Shown here: piece by piece, positions 7,258 through 14,821 of the stretch
Numbering within the stretch: position 1 is the first letter of the stretch
How the letters are laid out: every line of letters begins with the position of its first letter
Assembly: GCA_025356595.1 (NCBI GenBank)
Contig: JANXSQ010000042.1
Location: forward strand, 1-41,900
DNA from: Janthinobacterium sp.
Lineage (GTDB): Bacteria; Pseudomonadota; Gammaproteobacteria; Burkholderiales; Burkholderiaceae_D
DNA: 41,900 nucleotides
Direction: 5' to 3'
Position numbers and translations under genes: made by a program
The notes under the pieces: generated by a model
The model's input: the letters and a program-made list of their open reading frames with translations, nothing else
Databases searched by the model: none
Told to the model about the DNA's origin: nothing

Positions 7258-7638
7258 ATGCGTGCGATGAGAATGGTTGAGGTCACGACGTTTCGGAAAC
7301 AGAGCCCGCTGGAGCTGTGCCTGGAAATTTGGCTGGAATGGCAGCGCCGCAGCGATAACGGCTTGGGCTGGCGTGGTCGCTCGACGATGCTGTCCGGCGA
7401 CGGCTCGCTGGACTCTGAGCAGGTCTACGACGGCATGGACAACGACGCCGCCCAGGCGGTTGAGGCGATGATCAACAGCTTGCCGCGCCACCTGGACTGG
7501 GCCATTCGCAAGCGCTGCGGCATCACGATGGTGTGGCGCTTCCCGACGATGCCGTTCGCCGACGTGCTGGGTGAGGCGGAAATCGAGCTCGAAAAGAAAT
7601 TGAAAAATAACATTGCGACCCGAAGTTTTTTTCTTTAA
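7258..7638 (+). CDS. Putative late-gene antiterminator (Q-like)
   Basis: The product is 126 aa with AAGGAGC ahead of the ATG. It starts MRAMRMVEVTTFRKQSPLEL and contains the pattern AAQAVEAMINSLPRHLDWAI, then MVWRFPTMPFADVLGEAEIELEKKL, which resembles small Q-type or sigma-like phage late regulators. Its position between the replication and late genes is where Q genes lie. Several intrinsic terminators lie between downstream late genes, so an antiterminator is needed. Sequence similarity alone is weak, and the functional call is inference. Confidence 0.55.
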   Translation: MRAMRMVEVTTFRKQSPLELCLEIWLEWQRRSDNGLGWRGRSTMLSGDGSLDSEQVYDGMDNDAAQAVEAMINSLPRHLDWAIRKRCGITMVWRFPTMPFADVLGEAEIELEKKLKNNIATRSFFL

Positions 7639-7679
7639 AATCGACCCCGGACGGATTCGTCACGTCAAAAGCTTTTGAA

Positions 7680-7704
7680 GCCTCGCAGCCATGCGGGGCT
7701 TTTT
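7680..7704 (+). terminator. Intrinsic terminator after the Q-like gene
   Basis: Arms GCCTCGCA (7680-7687) and TGCGGGGC (7692-7699), with one G-T pair and a four-base loop, are followed by TTTTT. It stands at the head of the late transcription unit, where a Q-dependent terminator would be expected. Confidence 0.6.
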
Positions 7705-7735
7705 GCATTGTGGGCTGCATTTTTGTGAGGTTGCC

Positions 7736-7900
7736 ATGAGCAATGTCCAGCGCAAATCACCACCCGCCACTCGTGCGGATATGGAGTCCAGAATTTACGA
7801 GGCCGAGCCGCCGCCGACGCGCGACGAAATCCGCCGCGAGTTGGGCTGGACACTGGTCGAGGCCGAGCGCAAGACCAGGCCGGCCGAGCGCGACGAATAG
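7736..7900 (+). CDS. Small hypothetical protein
   Basis: This 54-aa protein starts MSNVQRKSPPATRADMES, with GAGG five bases before the ATG, and has a charged helical C-terminus (DEIRRELGWTLVEAERK). An upstream in-frame ATG at 7691 lies within the terminator hairpin and is rejected. No family is recognised. Confidence 0.55.
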   Translation: MSNVQRKSPPATRADMESRIYEAEPPPTRDEIRRELGWTLVEAERKTRPAERDE

Positions 7901-7925
7901 ATTTTCAACCGTTCGAAAGGAGGTG

Positions 7926-7976
7926 ATGCATCTCCACGAAAACAGAGTCTCCACGCTCGGTTCGCGCCGGGCCTAG
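7926..7976 (+). CDS. Possible 16-codon ORF with extended anti-SD match
   Basis: GAAAGGAGGTGAT, complementary to the 3' end of 16S rRNA over about 13 bases, overlaps the ATG of a 16-codon ORF (MHLHENRVSTLGSRRA). The spacing between GGAGG and the ATG is only two bases, shorter than optimal. GATGCATC, a palindrome, contains the start codon. The stop TAG shares its last base with the start of a strong terminator. This could be a leader peptide, or a ribosome-binding element with no product of interest. Confidence 0.3.
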   Translation: MHLHENRVSTLGSRRA

Positions 7977-8010
7977 CCGCTGGCCGCATTCATGCGCCGG
8001 CGGCATTTTT
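7976..8010 (+). terminator. Strong intrinsic terminator
   Basis: A long hairpin (7976-8004) with a GCCGCTGGC/GCCGGCGGC outer stem and a CGCAT/ATGCG inner stem is followed by ATTTTT. It begins at the stop codon of the 16-codon ORF. Confidence 0.75.
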
Positions 8011-8024
8011 ATTTGAAGGCCGCC

Positions 8025-8123
8025 ATGTCGCTCCTCTCGATGCTGCTGATCCTGTTTAGTCGTGAACTTCGGGTGAAACCCGCGCCGCGCCGTTCGGTCG
8101 AGCGCACCTGGCCGTACAAGTGA
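8025..8123 (+). CDS. Very small hydrophobic-start protein (32 aa)
   Basis: The frame opens after AAGG with ATG at 8025 and encodes MSLLSMLLILFSRELRVKPA and a basic tail ending WPYK. A short hydrophobic helix followed by basic residues could be membrane-associated. Its stop overlaps the GTG of the next gene as GTGA. Evidence is limited to frame, spacing and coupling. Confidence 0.4.
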   Translation: MSLLSMLLILFSRELRVKPAPRRSVERTWPYK

Positions 8124-8494
8124 AGCTCGTCCAATTTATTTGCCGAATGATCGGCGCCAGAAAACGAAAGAAAATCATGTCCCTCCAGGATCAAATCAAC
8201 GCTGACCAAGCTGCACTCGTCGCCGCCCAGGCAGATCAGGTCGCGCTCGCCGCCGCCCAGGCCGTAGCATCGGCCGCCGCGCAAGCCGTGACCGACGCCG
8301 CCAGCGCCCAACTTGCCGTCGACCAGGCCAAGTTGGATGCCGCCCAGCCGCACCTGGCGCTGCTGACGCAGATCGAGGCCGAGCTGGCTGGCGTTGCGCA
8401 AGGCATGACTGCGGAGAGCGCTGCGGCGGTCAACGCCCTCGTCGGCAACATCACGCCGCTCCTGGAGCAAATGCGCGCTCTGTTGCTGGGCTGA
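8120..8494 (+). CDS. Ala/Gln-rich coiled-coil phage protein
   Basis: The 124-aa product (GTG start) has a basic N-terminus and then a long Ala-rich heptad region from MSLQDQINADQAALVAAQAD onward, typical of a coiled coil. The internal ATG at 8177 may be the true start, giving 105 aa without the basic extension. No enzyme motifs are visible. Proteins of this look occur near structural genes in beta-proteobacterial phages, but I know no assigned role. Confidence 0.6.
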   Translation: MKLVQFICRMIGARKRKKIMSLQDQINADQAALVAAQADQVALAAAQAVASAAAQAVTDAASAQLAVDQAKLDAAQPHLALLTQIEAELAGVAQGMTAESAAAVNALVGNITPLLEQMRALLLG

Positions 8495-8520
8495 TTTGTC
8501 CCGCTGTTCATTTCCATTTT

Positions 8521-8539
8521 CCCGCCATGACGGGGCTTT
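8521..8539 (+). terminator. Small intrinsic terminator
   Basis: CCCG (8521-8524) and CGGG (8531-8534) form a short stem followed by GCTTTT. It lies between two genes transcribed in the same direction, so it is probably partly read through. Confidence 0.45.
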
Positions 8540-8553
8540 TACTCAGGTGACAC

Positions 8554-8802
8554 ATGCCAAATATTCTTGTTCAAGTGCCCCTCGATGTGAACGGTCGCGT
8601 CATTCCTTTGTCGTCTGTGGTTGATTCGACGGGGCAGTATGTTTTCAATCTGGATTCACTCGCCAGCGCGCCAACCTACGACGTCAACGGCAACCAGGTC
8701 ACGATCACCTACGGCCCCGATGTTTCCGGCCGTTCGATCCGTCAGACATCGACTTGGACGAACGGCGTGTGGATGGGTGATTCGGCCTGGGTGCTGGTAT
8801 GA
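8554..8802 (+). CDS. Small beta-rich phage protein
   Basis: The product is 82 aa with AGGTG before the ATG. The sequence is beta-strand rich, with NGRVIPLSSVVDSTGQYVFN and TYDVNGNQVTITYGPD, then a C-terminal WTNGVWMGDSAWVLV. It overlaps the next gene by four bases (ATGA). It is likely a virion or fibre-associated component by context. No family is assigned. Confidence 0.6.
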   Translation: MPNILVQVPLDVNGRVIPLSSVVDSTGQYVFNLDSLASAPTYDVNGNQVTITYGPDVSGRSIRQTSTWTNGVWMGDSAWVLV

Positions 8803-9470
8803 CGCCAAGCGCATTTCGCCAGTTGGCCGCGAAAGTTGGACTTACACGATACCCGGTGCTGTCCGCAGCGTCTTCGACGAATCGCGGTGGAACTGTAGCA
8901 TCGGCCAATGTATCTCAGGTTCTCATGCCGGCAAACGCGGCGCGCGCCGGAATCGTTTTTCAGAACAATTCGCCGTGGCCGATCGGACTCAACCTGATCG
9001 GCGGAATCGCGGCTTGCGGATCGGGATCTGTCTCTGCGCCCGGCGCTGGCATCGGCTCATTGTTCATCCCTCCAGGGCGGACATTTACCAGCGACCCGCT
9101 GGCCGTATCGGCATCGCAGATCACTGTCGCATGTCAGCGCGGTACCGCCGCATTCGGCTGCACCGAGTACACGTCGGCAAGCGGACAAGCGTTCGCGAAG
9201 ACTGCCATCGGCCGCAGCAGTACGATTACATATGGAGGCGTGTCGCAAGCTCTTTTCGCAGCCAATACGTCGCGCAAGGGCTTCATTTTCCAGAATCTGT
9301 CCAAGTTTCCGATGTTCGTGCAAGAGGTTGTTTCAGGCGCGCTTACGGGGTCATCGCGTAAGGTCTTGCCGTATGAAATCATCGGCGCCCAGAAATTCGG
9401 CACGTCGACATCGGCGTTTTCGGTCATTTGCCGCGGCGCCGGAAACGGCTTCACAGCTCTGGAGTATTAA
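8799..9470 (+). CDS. Putative structural protein with two tandem repeats
   Basis: The 223-aa protein contains two copies of one module. VSQVLMPANAARAGIVFQNN in the first half matches VSQALFAANTSRKGFIFQNL in the second, each followed by beta strands, a Gly-rich segment and a Cys near the end (TVACQRG and VICRGAG). Duplicated beta modules of this sort occur in phage decoration and fibre proteins. It is coupled upstream through ATGA and is followed closely by the NodB-like gene, so the three probably form one structural cassette. Confidence 0.6.
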   Translation: MTPSAFRQLAAKVGLTRYPVLSAASSTNRGGTVASANVSQVLMPANAARAGIVFQNNSPWPIGLNLIGGIAACGSGSVSAPGAGIGSLFIPPGRTFTSDPLAVSASQITVACQRGTAAFGCTEYTSASGQAFAKTAIGRSSTITYGGVSQALFAANTSRKGFIFQNLSKFPMFVQEVVSGALTGSSRKVLPYEIIGAQKFGTSTSAFSVICRGAGNGFTALEY

Positions 9471-9472
9471 GT

Positions 9473-11167
9473 ATGGAAAATGCAATCTCAGCGGACACGC
9501 TGCTGTCGCTTGATGTTGATGTACCTGATAACGCGCGCGGTCTGGGCCCTCTCCTGACGCCGCCGAACATGCTGAAAAATTCGTTACTACCGCCGAATAA
9601 TACGGTGGTCATCAGCACCTTTGTGGATTCGGCGAACTGTGTGGCGACTGCTGTTTCGGGGGCGAATACAGCAATGTCCGACGACACCAGCAACCCGCTG
9701 CAGGGTTCGTTTTCGCCGGTCGCGGAATTCGCCCCCAGCGCATCCTCACGCCGTCTGTTTTTGAGCTTGATTAACGCTGGCTCCCCCGTCAATCTGACCG
9801 GGAAAATCGTGAGTTTCGCCGCGCGGGTAATCCGCTCGATGAACCTGGCGGGCTTTGAGTGCAGAATTCGACTGTACAGTGCAGGTACGCCCGTCGCGCC
9901 AGGTGTGAATTACCATACGTTCAACACCGTTACGGACGGTTCGCAGCGCCCGCTTATCCCGCTGAGCAATGAGTGGATGAAGGTGAGTACAGCGATCTCA
10001 CGTTTCACCGCCGTCGGTACCGGTGCCGATCTGACCGCAATCACATACGCAGGGTATGAGATCGTCTGCCCATCAACGGCGACGCCATGGCGGATCGCGT
10101 TGGGTAACATTAGTGCATACGACAATGCGCTGATCCGTGCGGCCGTGGTTGTCATGTTCGACGGTGTCTACCGGAGTCAATGGAACAACGCCGCGCCCAT
10201 CTTGAAAAAATATGATTTCCCTGCGGTGCTGTACCCGGCCAGCGCGTCCCTCAATTTACGGACAGAGCCATCGCCAGTCTGGAATACAAAACGGATCGGC
10301 ACCGTGGCCGCCAGTCCTACCAGCCCGCTGATACGCGTGACGCTGGCCTCGCCAGGCGTATTCGCAGACGGGAAGAGTGTAGCCGTCGCCGGCATTGTCG
10401 GAGCGACGGATAACGGCGCGGCCATGACCGGCACGAACGTCTACCCCATCATCAAAGTAGACGCATCAACATTTGACCTCGCCGGCTCGGTGTTTGGCGG
10501 AGCGTTTGACGTCAACAGCCGTGCTGACGCCAATTTTTCCGTGACACTGGTCACGAATGTGGATGCGAGCCCGGTCGACGGCAGCAACCGCGTCACCGTG
10601 GCGGACGCTGGCATCTGGGAGACGGGTGGCCTGGTGACGGTCGGCGGCGTGACAGGTGTGGCCACGGCAAATCGACTGTCAGCCGTGACAAAAATCGACG
10701 GTAGCACGACGTCCTTTTCGGAGACCGGGACCGTGTTTTCTGGCGCCTACACCGGCGGTGGTTATGTGATTTATGCCCTCACGTCGGGTAGCACGTTTAT
10801 GACGACGAAACAGCTGGAGAACTTGCAGGACATCAATGGCTGGCAGATCGGCAGCTACACCAACCGATCCAACAACCGCGCGGATTTCATGGCGTTCGAT
10901 GCCGACGGCGTGGCCCGCGACTTCCAAAAAAGCCAGGCGTACCTGATGAGCCGCGGCTTCAAGGGCTTGCAGGATTGCGTGTACTTCAACGATACGCAGA
11001 CCAGCGACATCCACATTTTCGGGACGCTCAAGCACCAGTATCGAACTGTGCGGCAGTATTACGGCAATGTTGCGACGTTCAAGGGGGAGACCATTCCGGT
11101 CGGCGATGCCCAGGCCATCCGCTCGTTTGGTGTCTTCGCCGCGACGACGACGGCGACGATCACATGA
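9473..11167 (+). CDS. NodB-like phage protein, ends at an in-frame TGA
   Basis: The start is chosen at 9473, with GGAG eight bases upstream (564 aa). Residues 1-220 look like a carbohydrate-binding beta domain. A NodB polysaccharide-deacetylase fold follows: VVVMFDGVYRSQW near 226, then PILKKYDFPAVLY. Two FCCH-type beta repeats (about residues 288-346 and 357-432) are inserted before the fold resumes with MTTKQLENLQDINGWQIGS. The metal residues look degenerate: FDG instead of FDDG, and GSYTNRSN instead of GSHTxxH. The frame stops at TGA 11165-11167, and the next codons in the same frame encode the missing end of the domain. It is probably a non-catalytic host-glycan protein. Confidence 0.72.
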   Translation: MENAISADTLLSLDVDVPDNARGLGPLLTPPNMLKNSLLPPNNTVVISTFVDSANCVATAVSGANTAMSDDTSNPLQGSFSPVAEFAPSASSRRLFLSLINAGSPVNLTGKIVSFAARVIRSMNLAGFECRIRLYSAGTPVAPGVNYHTFNTVTDGSQRPLIPLSNEWMKVSTAISRFTAVGTGADLTAITYAGYEIVCPSTATPWRIALGNISAYDNALIRAAVVVMFDGVYRSQWNNAAPILKKYDFPAVLYPASASLNLRTEPSPVWNTKRIGTVAASPTSPLIRVTLASPGVFADGKSVAVAGIVGATDNGAAMTGTNVYPIIKVDASTFDLAGSVFGGAFDVNSRADANFSVTLVTNVDASPVDGSNRVTVADAGIWETGGLVTVGGVTGVATANRLSAVTKIDGSTTSFSETGTVFSGAYTGGGYVIYALTSGSTFMTTKQLENLQDINGWQIGSYTNRSNNRADFMAFDADGVARDFQKSQAYLMSRGFKGLQDCVYFNDTQTSDIHIFGTLKHQYRTVRQYYGNVATFKGETIPVGDAQAIRSFGVFAATTTATIT

Positions 11168-11389
11168 TTGATCGACAACGCCATCGCCAACAAGGAGCTG
11201 CTGATGCTGGTCTTCCACGAGGTTGAGCGCAGCCCAGCGCTGTTCGGGAATGGCAATAATTTCCTGGTTTACGAGATCGACAGCTTCCGGACCGTGATCG
11301 ACTATCTGGGCACCAAGAAACTGGCCGGCGCGCTCGATGTGATGACTTTGGAAAATGTGCTTGAGATTCAGAATCGTCGCTATATTTAA
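11168..11389 (+). pseudogene. C-terminal part of the NodB-like protein after the TGA
   Basis: The 73 codons after the TGA, in the same frame, read LIDNAIANKELLMLVFHEVE and later IDSFRTVIDYLGTKK and MTLENV. This is the usual end of a NodB domain: an amphipathic helix, a strand ending in FH, then a helix before the final strand. There is no separate ribosome binding site for the TTG at 11168. It is therefore either readthrough sequence or the stranded remnant of a gene with a nonsense mutation. Confidence 0.6.
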
Positions 11390-11403
11390 AACTCCACTGC
11401 CAG

Positions 11404-11424
11404 CCCGCCTCGCGCGGGATTTTT
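11404..11424 (+). terminator. Intrinsic terminator
   Basis: CCCGC (11404-11408) and GCGGG (11414-11418), with a five-base loop, are followed by ATTTTT. It separates the NodB cassette from the next gene. Confidence 0.6.
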
Positions 11425-11453
11425 CACGACCAATTCCAATATGAGCAACGACG

Positions 11454-12131
11454 ATGATCAATATTGACGTCAGATCAAACCTGCGCACGCTGACACGATC
11501 TCTGAATGATCTGACGCGCAAGCAGGTGCCGTTTGCGATAGCCCAGGCGTTGAACTCGGTGGCGAAGCGCGTCAAGGCCGCTGAAGAGCAGAACATCCGG
11601 GCGACATTCAAGAAGCCGACGCCATTCACTCAGAATTCGCTGGGAGTCTCCAGGGCGAGCAAGGCTAACCCGGTCGCCACGGTGTTCGTCAAGTCGATTG
11701 CGGCCAAGTATCTGGCGCCATACGAAACGGGTGGCGTGCACAAGCTCAACAGCCGCGCCCTGCTGAACCCAAAGAACCTGAAGCTCAACCAGTACGGACA
11801 GCTGCCAAAGGCCGTGCTGGCTTCGCTCAAAGCGCGCCCGGATATCTTCATTGGGCGCGTGAAGACAAAGGCTGGCATGGTGAACGGCGTCTGGCAGCGC
11901 GTGACCGACGCCAAGCGAGTGACCCTGCTCAACAGCAAGGGCAAGCGACTGAGGGGATTGAATCGTGCGACGGCTCAGCCTGGCCACTTGAAGTTGATCC
12001 TGCGTTTCGGTGATGCACTGCCAGTCAACAAGAAACTGAACTACGGGCTGCGTGCAAAGCAGGTCGTCGAGCGCTACCTGGCTGCCGACTTCAACGCAGC
12101 CATCGAGGCAGCCCTCAGAACTGCGAGGTGA
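11454..12131 (+). CDS. Phage minor tail protein Z-like protein
   Basis: The product is 225 aa and highly basic. The N-terminal part (MINIDVRSNLRTLTRSLNDL, then FAIAQALNSVAKRVKAAEEQ) and the middle motif YLAPYETGGVHKLNSRALL are characteristic of a phage protein related to lambda minor tail protein Z or tail-completion proteins. Its place ahead of the terminase rather than in the tail module is unusual. No strong ribosome binding site is seen, only GAG eight bases upstream. A connector or completion role is inference. Confidence 0.7.
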   Translation: MINIDVRSNLRTLTRSLNDLTRKQVPFAIAQALNSVAKRVKAAEEQNIRATFKKPTPFTQNSLGVSRASKANPVATVFVKSIAAKYLAPYETGGVHKLNSRALLNPKNLKLNQYGQLPKAVLASLKARPDIFIGRVKTKAGMVNGVWQRVTDAKRVTLLNSKGKRLRGLNRATAQPGHLKLILRFGDALPVNKKLNYGLRAKQVVERYLAADFNAAIEAALRTAR

Positions 12132-12136
12132 ATGGC

Positions 12137-12198
12137 GATGCCTCAAGGCATCACGACCATCCTATGCGGCCGGGTCCCTCCTGGGGGTTCCGGAACCC
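12137..12198 (+). other. Candidate cos / packaging site
   Basis: The 160-bp gap ahead of the small terminase gene holds two dyads: GATGCCT-CA-AGGCATC (12137-12152) and the perfect 14-bp palindrome GGGTTCCGGAACCC (12185-12198). Lambda-type terminases nick at a two-fold symmetric cosN just upstream of the small subunit gene, with accessory sites between. Position and symmetry support cos. The exact cut positions cannot be read from sequence. Confidence 0.5.
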
Positions 12199-12290
12199 GA
12201 GGGCATTGCGCGCCTCGATAAAACGCTAGCGGCTGGCCCGGTAATTTCCTTACATATAACCTGACGCCGCCTGACTCTAGAAATAATTTG

Positions 12291-12842
12291 ATGCCTAACC
12301 TGACAACAATCGCTAAGTGGGCTGAGTCGCTGGGCATTTCCCGTCAGCAGGGCTACGCCGCGGTGAAGCGCTGCGGGATTGCCGTGACCGACGGCATGGT
12401 CGACACCGAGTACGCCGGTATCCTGTATCAGCGCCACACGCGCCCCCGGGCAAACGGCAAGCGGGGGCTTCCCCTGGCAACCGCTCCGGCCGCGCCCGGC
12501 GCGCCCGGCGCGCCAGATCCGGCCGGCACCGTGCCGAGCTACGACAGCAGCCGCGCCCGTAGGGAGGCGGCGGAGGCGTCGCTGGCGGAGATGAAGGAAG
12601 CCGAGATGAGCGGCAAGTACCTGCTCAAGGCCGACGTCGACTCGACGGTGTTTGAAATCGCGCGCGCCATGCGGGACGGGCTGACGAACTGCGCCCGGCG
12701 CATCGCCGCTGATGTGGCGACGCTTGGCGGGGCCGAGGAGTGCGAGGCCGTGATCGACCGCGAGCACCGCGCACTGCTGGAGAGCCTGGCGCACGCGCTC
12801 AAGGCGCGCCTGGGGGCCGACGGCGGCGCGGAGGGCGCATGA
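12291..12842 (+). CDS. Terminase small subunit (Nu1-like)
   Basis: The 183-aa protein starts with a DNA-binding segment (MPNLTTIAKWAESLGISRQQ, then GYAAVKRCGI), a winged-helix type reader as in lambda Nu1. An Ala/Pro-rich linker follows, then a helical C-terminal domain (about 90-175, with REAAEASLAEMKEAEMSGKY) expected to bind the large subunit. It recognises the packaging site, presumably the palindromic region just upstream. The ATG at 12291 is preferred over the adjacent TTG. No good ribosome binding site is visible. It overlaps the large subunit gene by four bases. Confidence 0.85.
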   Translation: MPNLTTIAKWAESLGISRQQGYAAVKRCGIAVTDGMVDTEYAGILYQRHTRPRANGKRGLPLATAPAAPGAPGAPDPAGTVPSYDSSRARREAAEASLAEMKEAEMSGKYLLKADVDSTVFEIARAMRDGLTNCARRIAADVATLGGAEECEAVIDREHRALLESLAHALKARLGADGGAEGA

Positions 12843-14821
12843 GCCCGGCCAACGACGTCGTCGCCGGCGCCTTCGCGCGCGGCCTGGAGCCGGATCCGAA
12901 CATGATGGTGGACGAGTGGAGCGATCAGTTCATGATCATCCCCAAGGACTCCGGCGCGAACGAGTACGGCAAGTACCGCACCAGCCGCACGCCGCACGCA
13001 CGCATGGTGATGCGGGCGCTGTCCGACAACCACCCATGCAAGCGCGTGGCCCTAATGGGCGCCTCGCAGATGCTGAAGACGCAGGTGGGCCTGAACTGGT
13101 TCTCCGCCAGCGTCCACCAGTCGCCGGCGAACTTCCTGTGGATCCTGCCGACCGGGAAGCTGGCCAAGCGCACGTCCACCAGGATCAGCAAGACGATCGC
13201 CGCGGTGCCCGAGCTGGCCGAGCGCGTCGCCGCGCCGCGCTCGCGCGACTCGGTGAACACGATCGACACCAAGGAGTACATCGGCGGCTCGCTGTTCGTC
13301 GTGACGGCCGGCGCCGCCGCCAACCTGTCCGAGGTGCCGGCGCGCCGCGTGCTGTTCGACGAGGTGGACCGGGCCGAGGCCAACGTCAACGGCGAGGGCG
13401 ACCCGGTCGCGCTGGCCGAGGCGCGGCAGACGACGTTCGAGCGCAACCGCAAGGCCTATTACCCCAGCTCGCCCACCGTGGCGGGCGAATCGATCATCGA
13501 AAAGCTGTACCTGCGCGGCACGCAGCACGAGGCCCTGGCCGACTGCGTCCATTGCGACCACGCGCAGACGCTGGTGTTCGAGCGCCTGCAGCTGTCCGAA
13601 GACGGCCAGAACGCGATGTACCCGTGCATCGAGTGCGGCGCCTTCATGTTCGAGGCGGACAAGAACCGCATGTTCGCGCGCGGCGCCTGGTCGGACGGCG
13701 TGGCCGGCGACGGCGAGACGGTCAGCTTCACCATCAGCGGCATGTTCCTGCCGTACGGCTGGGTGCCCTGGCTCGCGCTGCTACGCGAATACGCCGCCGC
13801 CAAGGCCAAGCTGGACGAGGGCAGCGAGGAATCCATGATCGCGTTCTACAACACGCGCCTGGCGCGCTGCTGGGAGCGGGCGAAAGAGCAGACCAAACAC
13901 GACGAACTGATGGCGCGCGCCGAGGATTACAAGCTGGGCCGCGTACCGGCCGGAGGCCTGAAACTAACCGCCGCTATCGACACCCAGAACGACCGCCTGG
14001 AAATGAAGGTGGTCGCTTGGGGCGAGGGCATGGAGTGCTGGATCATCGACTACCAGATCATCCACCAGTCACCGGCGGAGGAGGCTACCTGGGAGCGCGC
14101 CGACGAGCTGCTGAAGACGCGCTACCGGCACGCGCACGGCGAGATGATGGCCATCGACGCCGCCTTCATCGATTCCGGCGGTAACCACACCCAGGACGTC
14201 TACAACTACACGTACACGCGGCGCCGGCGCGCCATCTTCGCCATCAAGGGTGAATCGCGGCCGAACCGGCCGATCCTGGCGTCGAAGCCGACCATCATCG
14301 ACATCAACTGGCGCGGCAAGACGGAGAAGCGGGGCGGCCAGCTCTGGTTCATCGGCACGGACACGGCCAAGGACTACCTGGCCAGCCGCTGGAAGCGCGG
14401 CAGCGGCGCCGGAGCGGTGCATTTCTCCCACGATCTGCCCGAGGACTACTACAAGCAGTTGACGGCCGAGTACCGCATCAACGTGTACCGGCGCGGCCGC
14501 AAGGTCAGCGCTTGGGAAAAGCCGGCCGCGGCGCGCAATGAGGCGCTGGATCTGATGGTCTACAACCTCGGCGCGGCGTACTACCTGGGACTGCACAAGA
14601 AGACCGAAGGCTACTGGCAAGGGGTGCGGGAAAAACTGAACCCGGCCAACCGGGACATGTTCGCGAACGAGCCCCAGCCCGACGAACAAGTTGCGTCAGG
14701 GATGGTTCCGCCGTTGTCCGGCGAGTCGGTCCCTGAGCAAGCGCAAGAAAAAACCGTGGGCGTGCAGGTCACTCTGCCGCCCGTTAAAAAATCCATGGCC
14801 TCACGGCTGGCAAGGATGTAA
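12839..14821 (+). CDS. Terminase large subunit (GpA family)
   Basis: This 660-aa packaging motor and nuclease is of the lambda gpA family. An N-terminal ATPase has a Walker A-like MGASQMLKTQ (near residue 74) and a Walker B VLFDEVDR (near 171). Two CxxC pairs (CVHC and CIEC, about 237-265) form a probable zinc site. The nuclease domain starts near 375 with LTAAIDTQNDRLE. It cuts concatemers at cos and pumps DNA into the prohead. The ATG at 12839 overlaps the small subunit stop. Length is close to lambda gpA (641 aa). Confidence 0.96.
   Translation: MSPANDVVAGAFARGLEPDPNMMVDEWSDQFMIIPKDSGANEYGKYRTSRTPHARMVMRALSDNHPCKRVALMGASQMLKTQVGLNWFSASVHQSPANFLWILPTGKLAKRTSTRISKTIAAVPELAERVAAPRSRDSVNTIDTKEYIGGSLFVVTAGAAANLSEVPARRVLFDEVDRAEANVNGEGDPVALAEARQTTFERNRKAYYPSSPTVAGESIIEKLYLRGTQHEALADCVHCDHAQTLVFERLQLSEDGQNAMYPCIECGAFMFEADKNRMFARGAWSDGVAGDGETVSFTISGMFLPYGWVPWLALLREYAAAKAKLDEGSEESMIAFYNTRLARCWERAKEQTKHDELMARAEDYKLGRVPAGGLKLTAAIDTQNDRLEMKVVAWGEGMECWIIDYQIIHQSPAEEATWERADELLKTRYRHAHGEMMAIDAAFIDSGGNHTQDVYNYTYTRRRRAIFAIKGESRPNRPILASKPTIIDINWRGKTEKRGGQLWFIGTDTAKDYLASRWKRGSGAGAVHFSHDLPEDYYKQLTAEYRINVYRRGRKVSAWEKPAAARNEALDLMVYNLGAAYYLGLHKKTEGYWQGVREKLNPANRDMFANEPQPDEQVASGMVPPLSGESVPEQAQEKTVGVQVTLPPVKKSMASRLARM

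Noticed and set aside
7691-7735. N-terminal extension of the small gene ending at 7900
   Set aside because: The upstream ATG lies inside the terminator hairpin. The ATG at 7736 has its own GAGG.
11165-11167. TGA as a selenocysteine codon
   Set aside because: No bacterial SECIS-like hairpin is apparent right after the TGA, and NodB proteins are not known to use selenocysteine here.
11164-11226. Restart at the ATG overlapping the TGA in the NodB-like gene
   Set aside because: That ATG opens a different frame with only 20 codons of Arg/Gln-rich sequence. The domain continues in the original frame.
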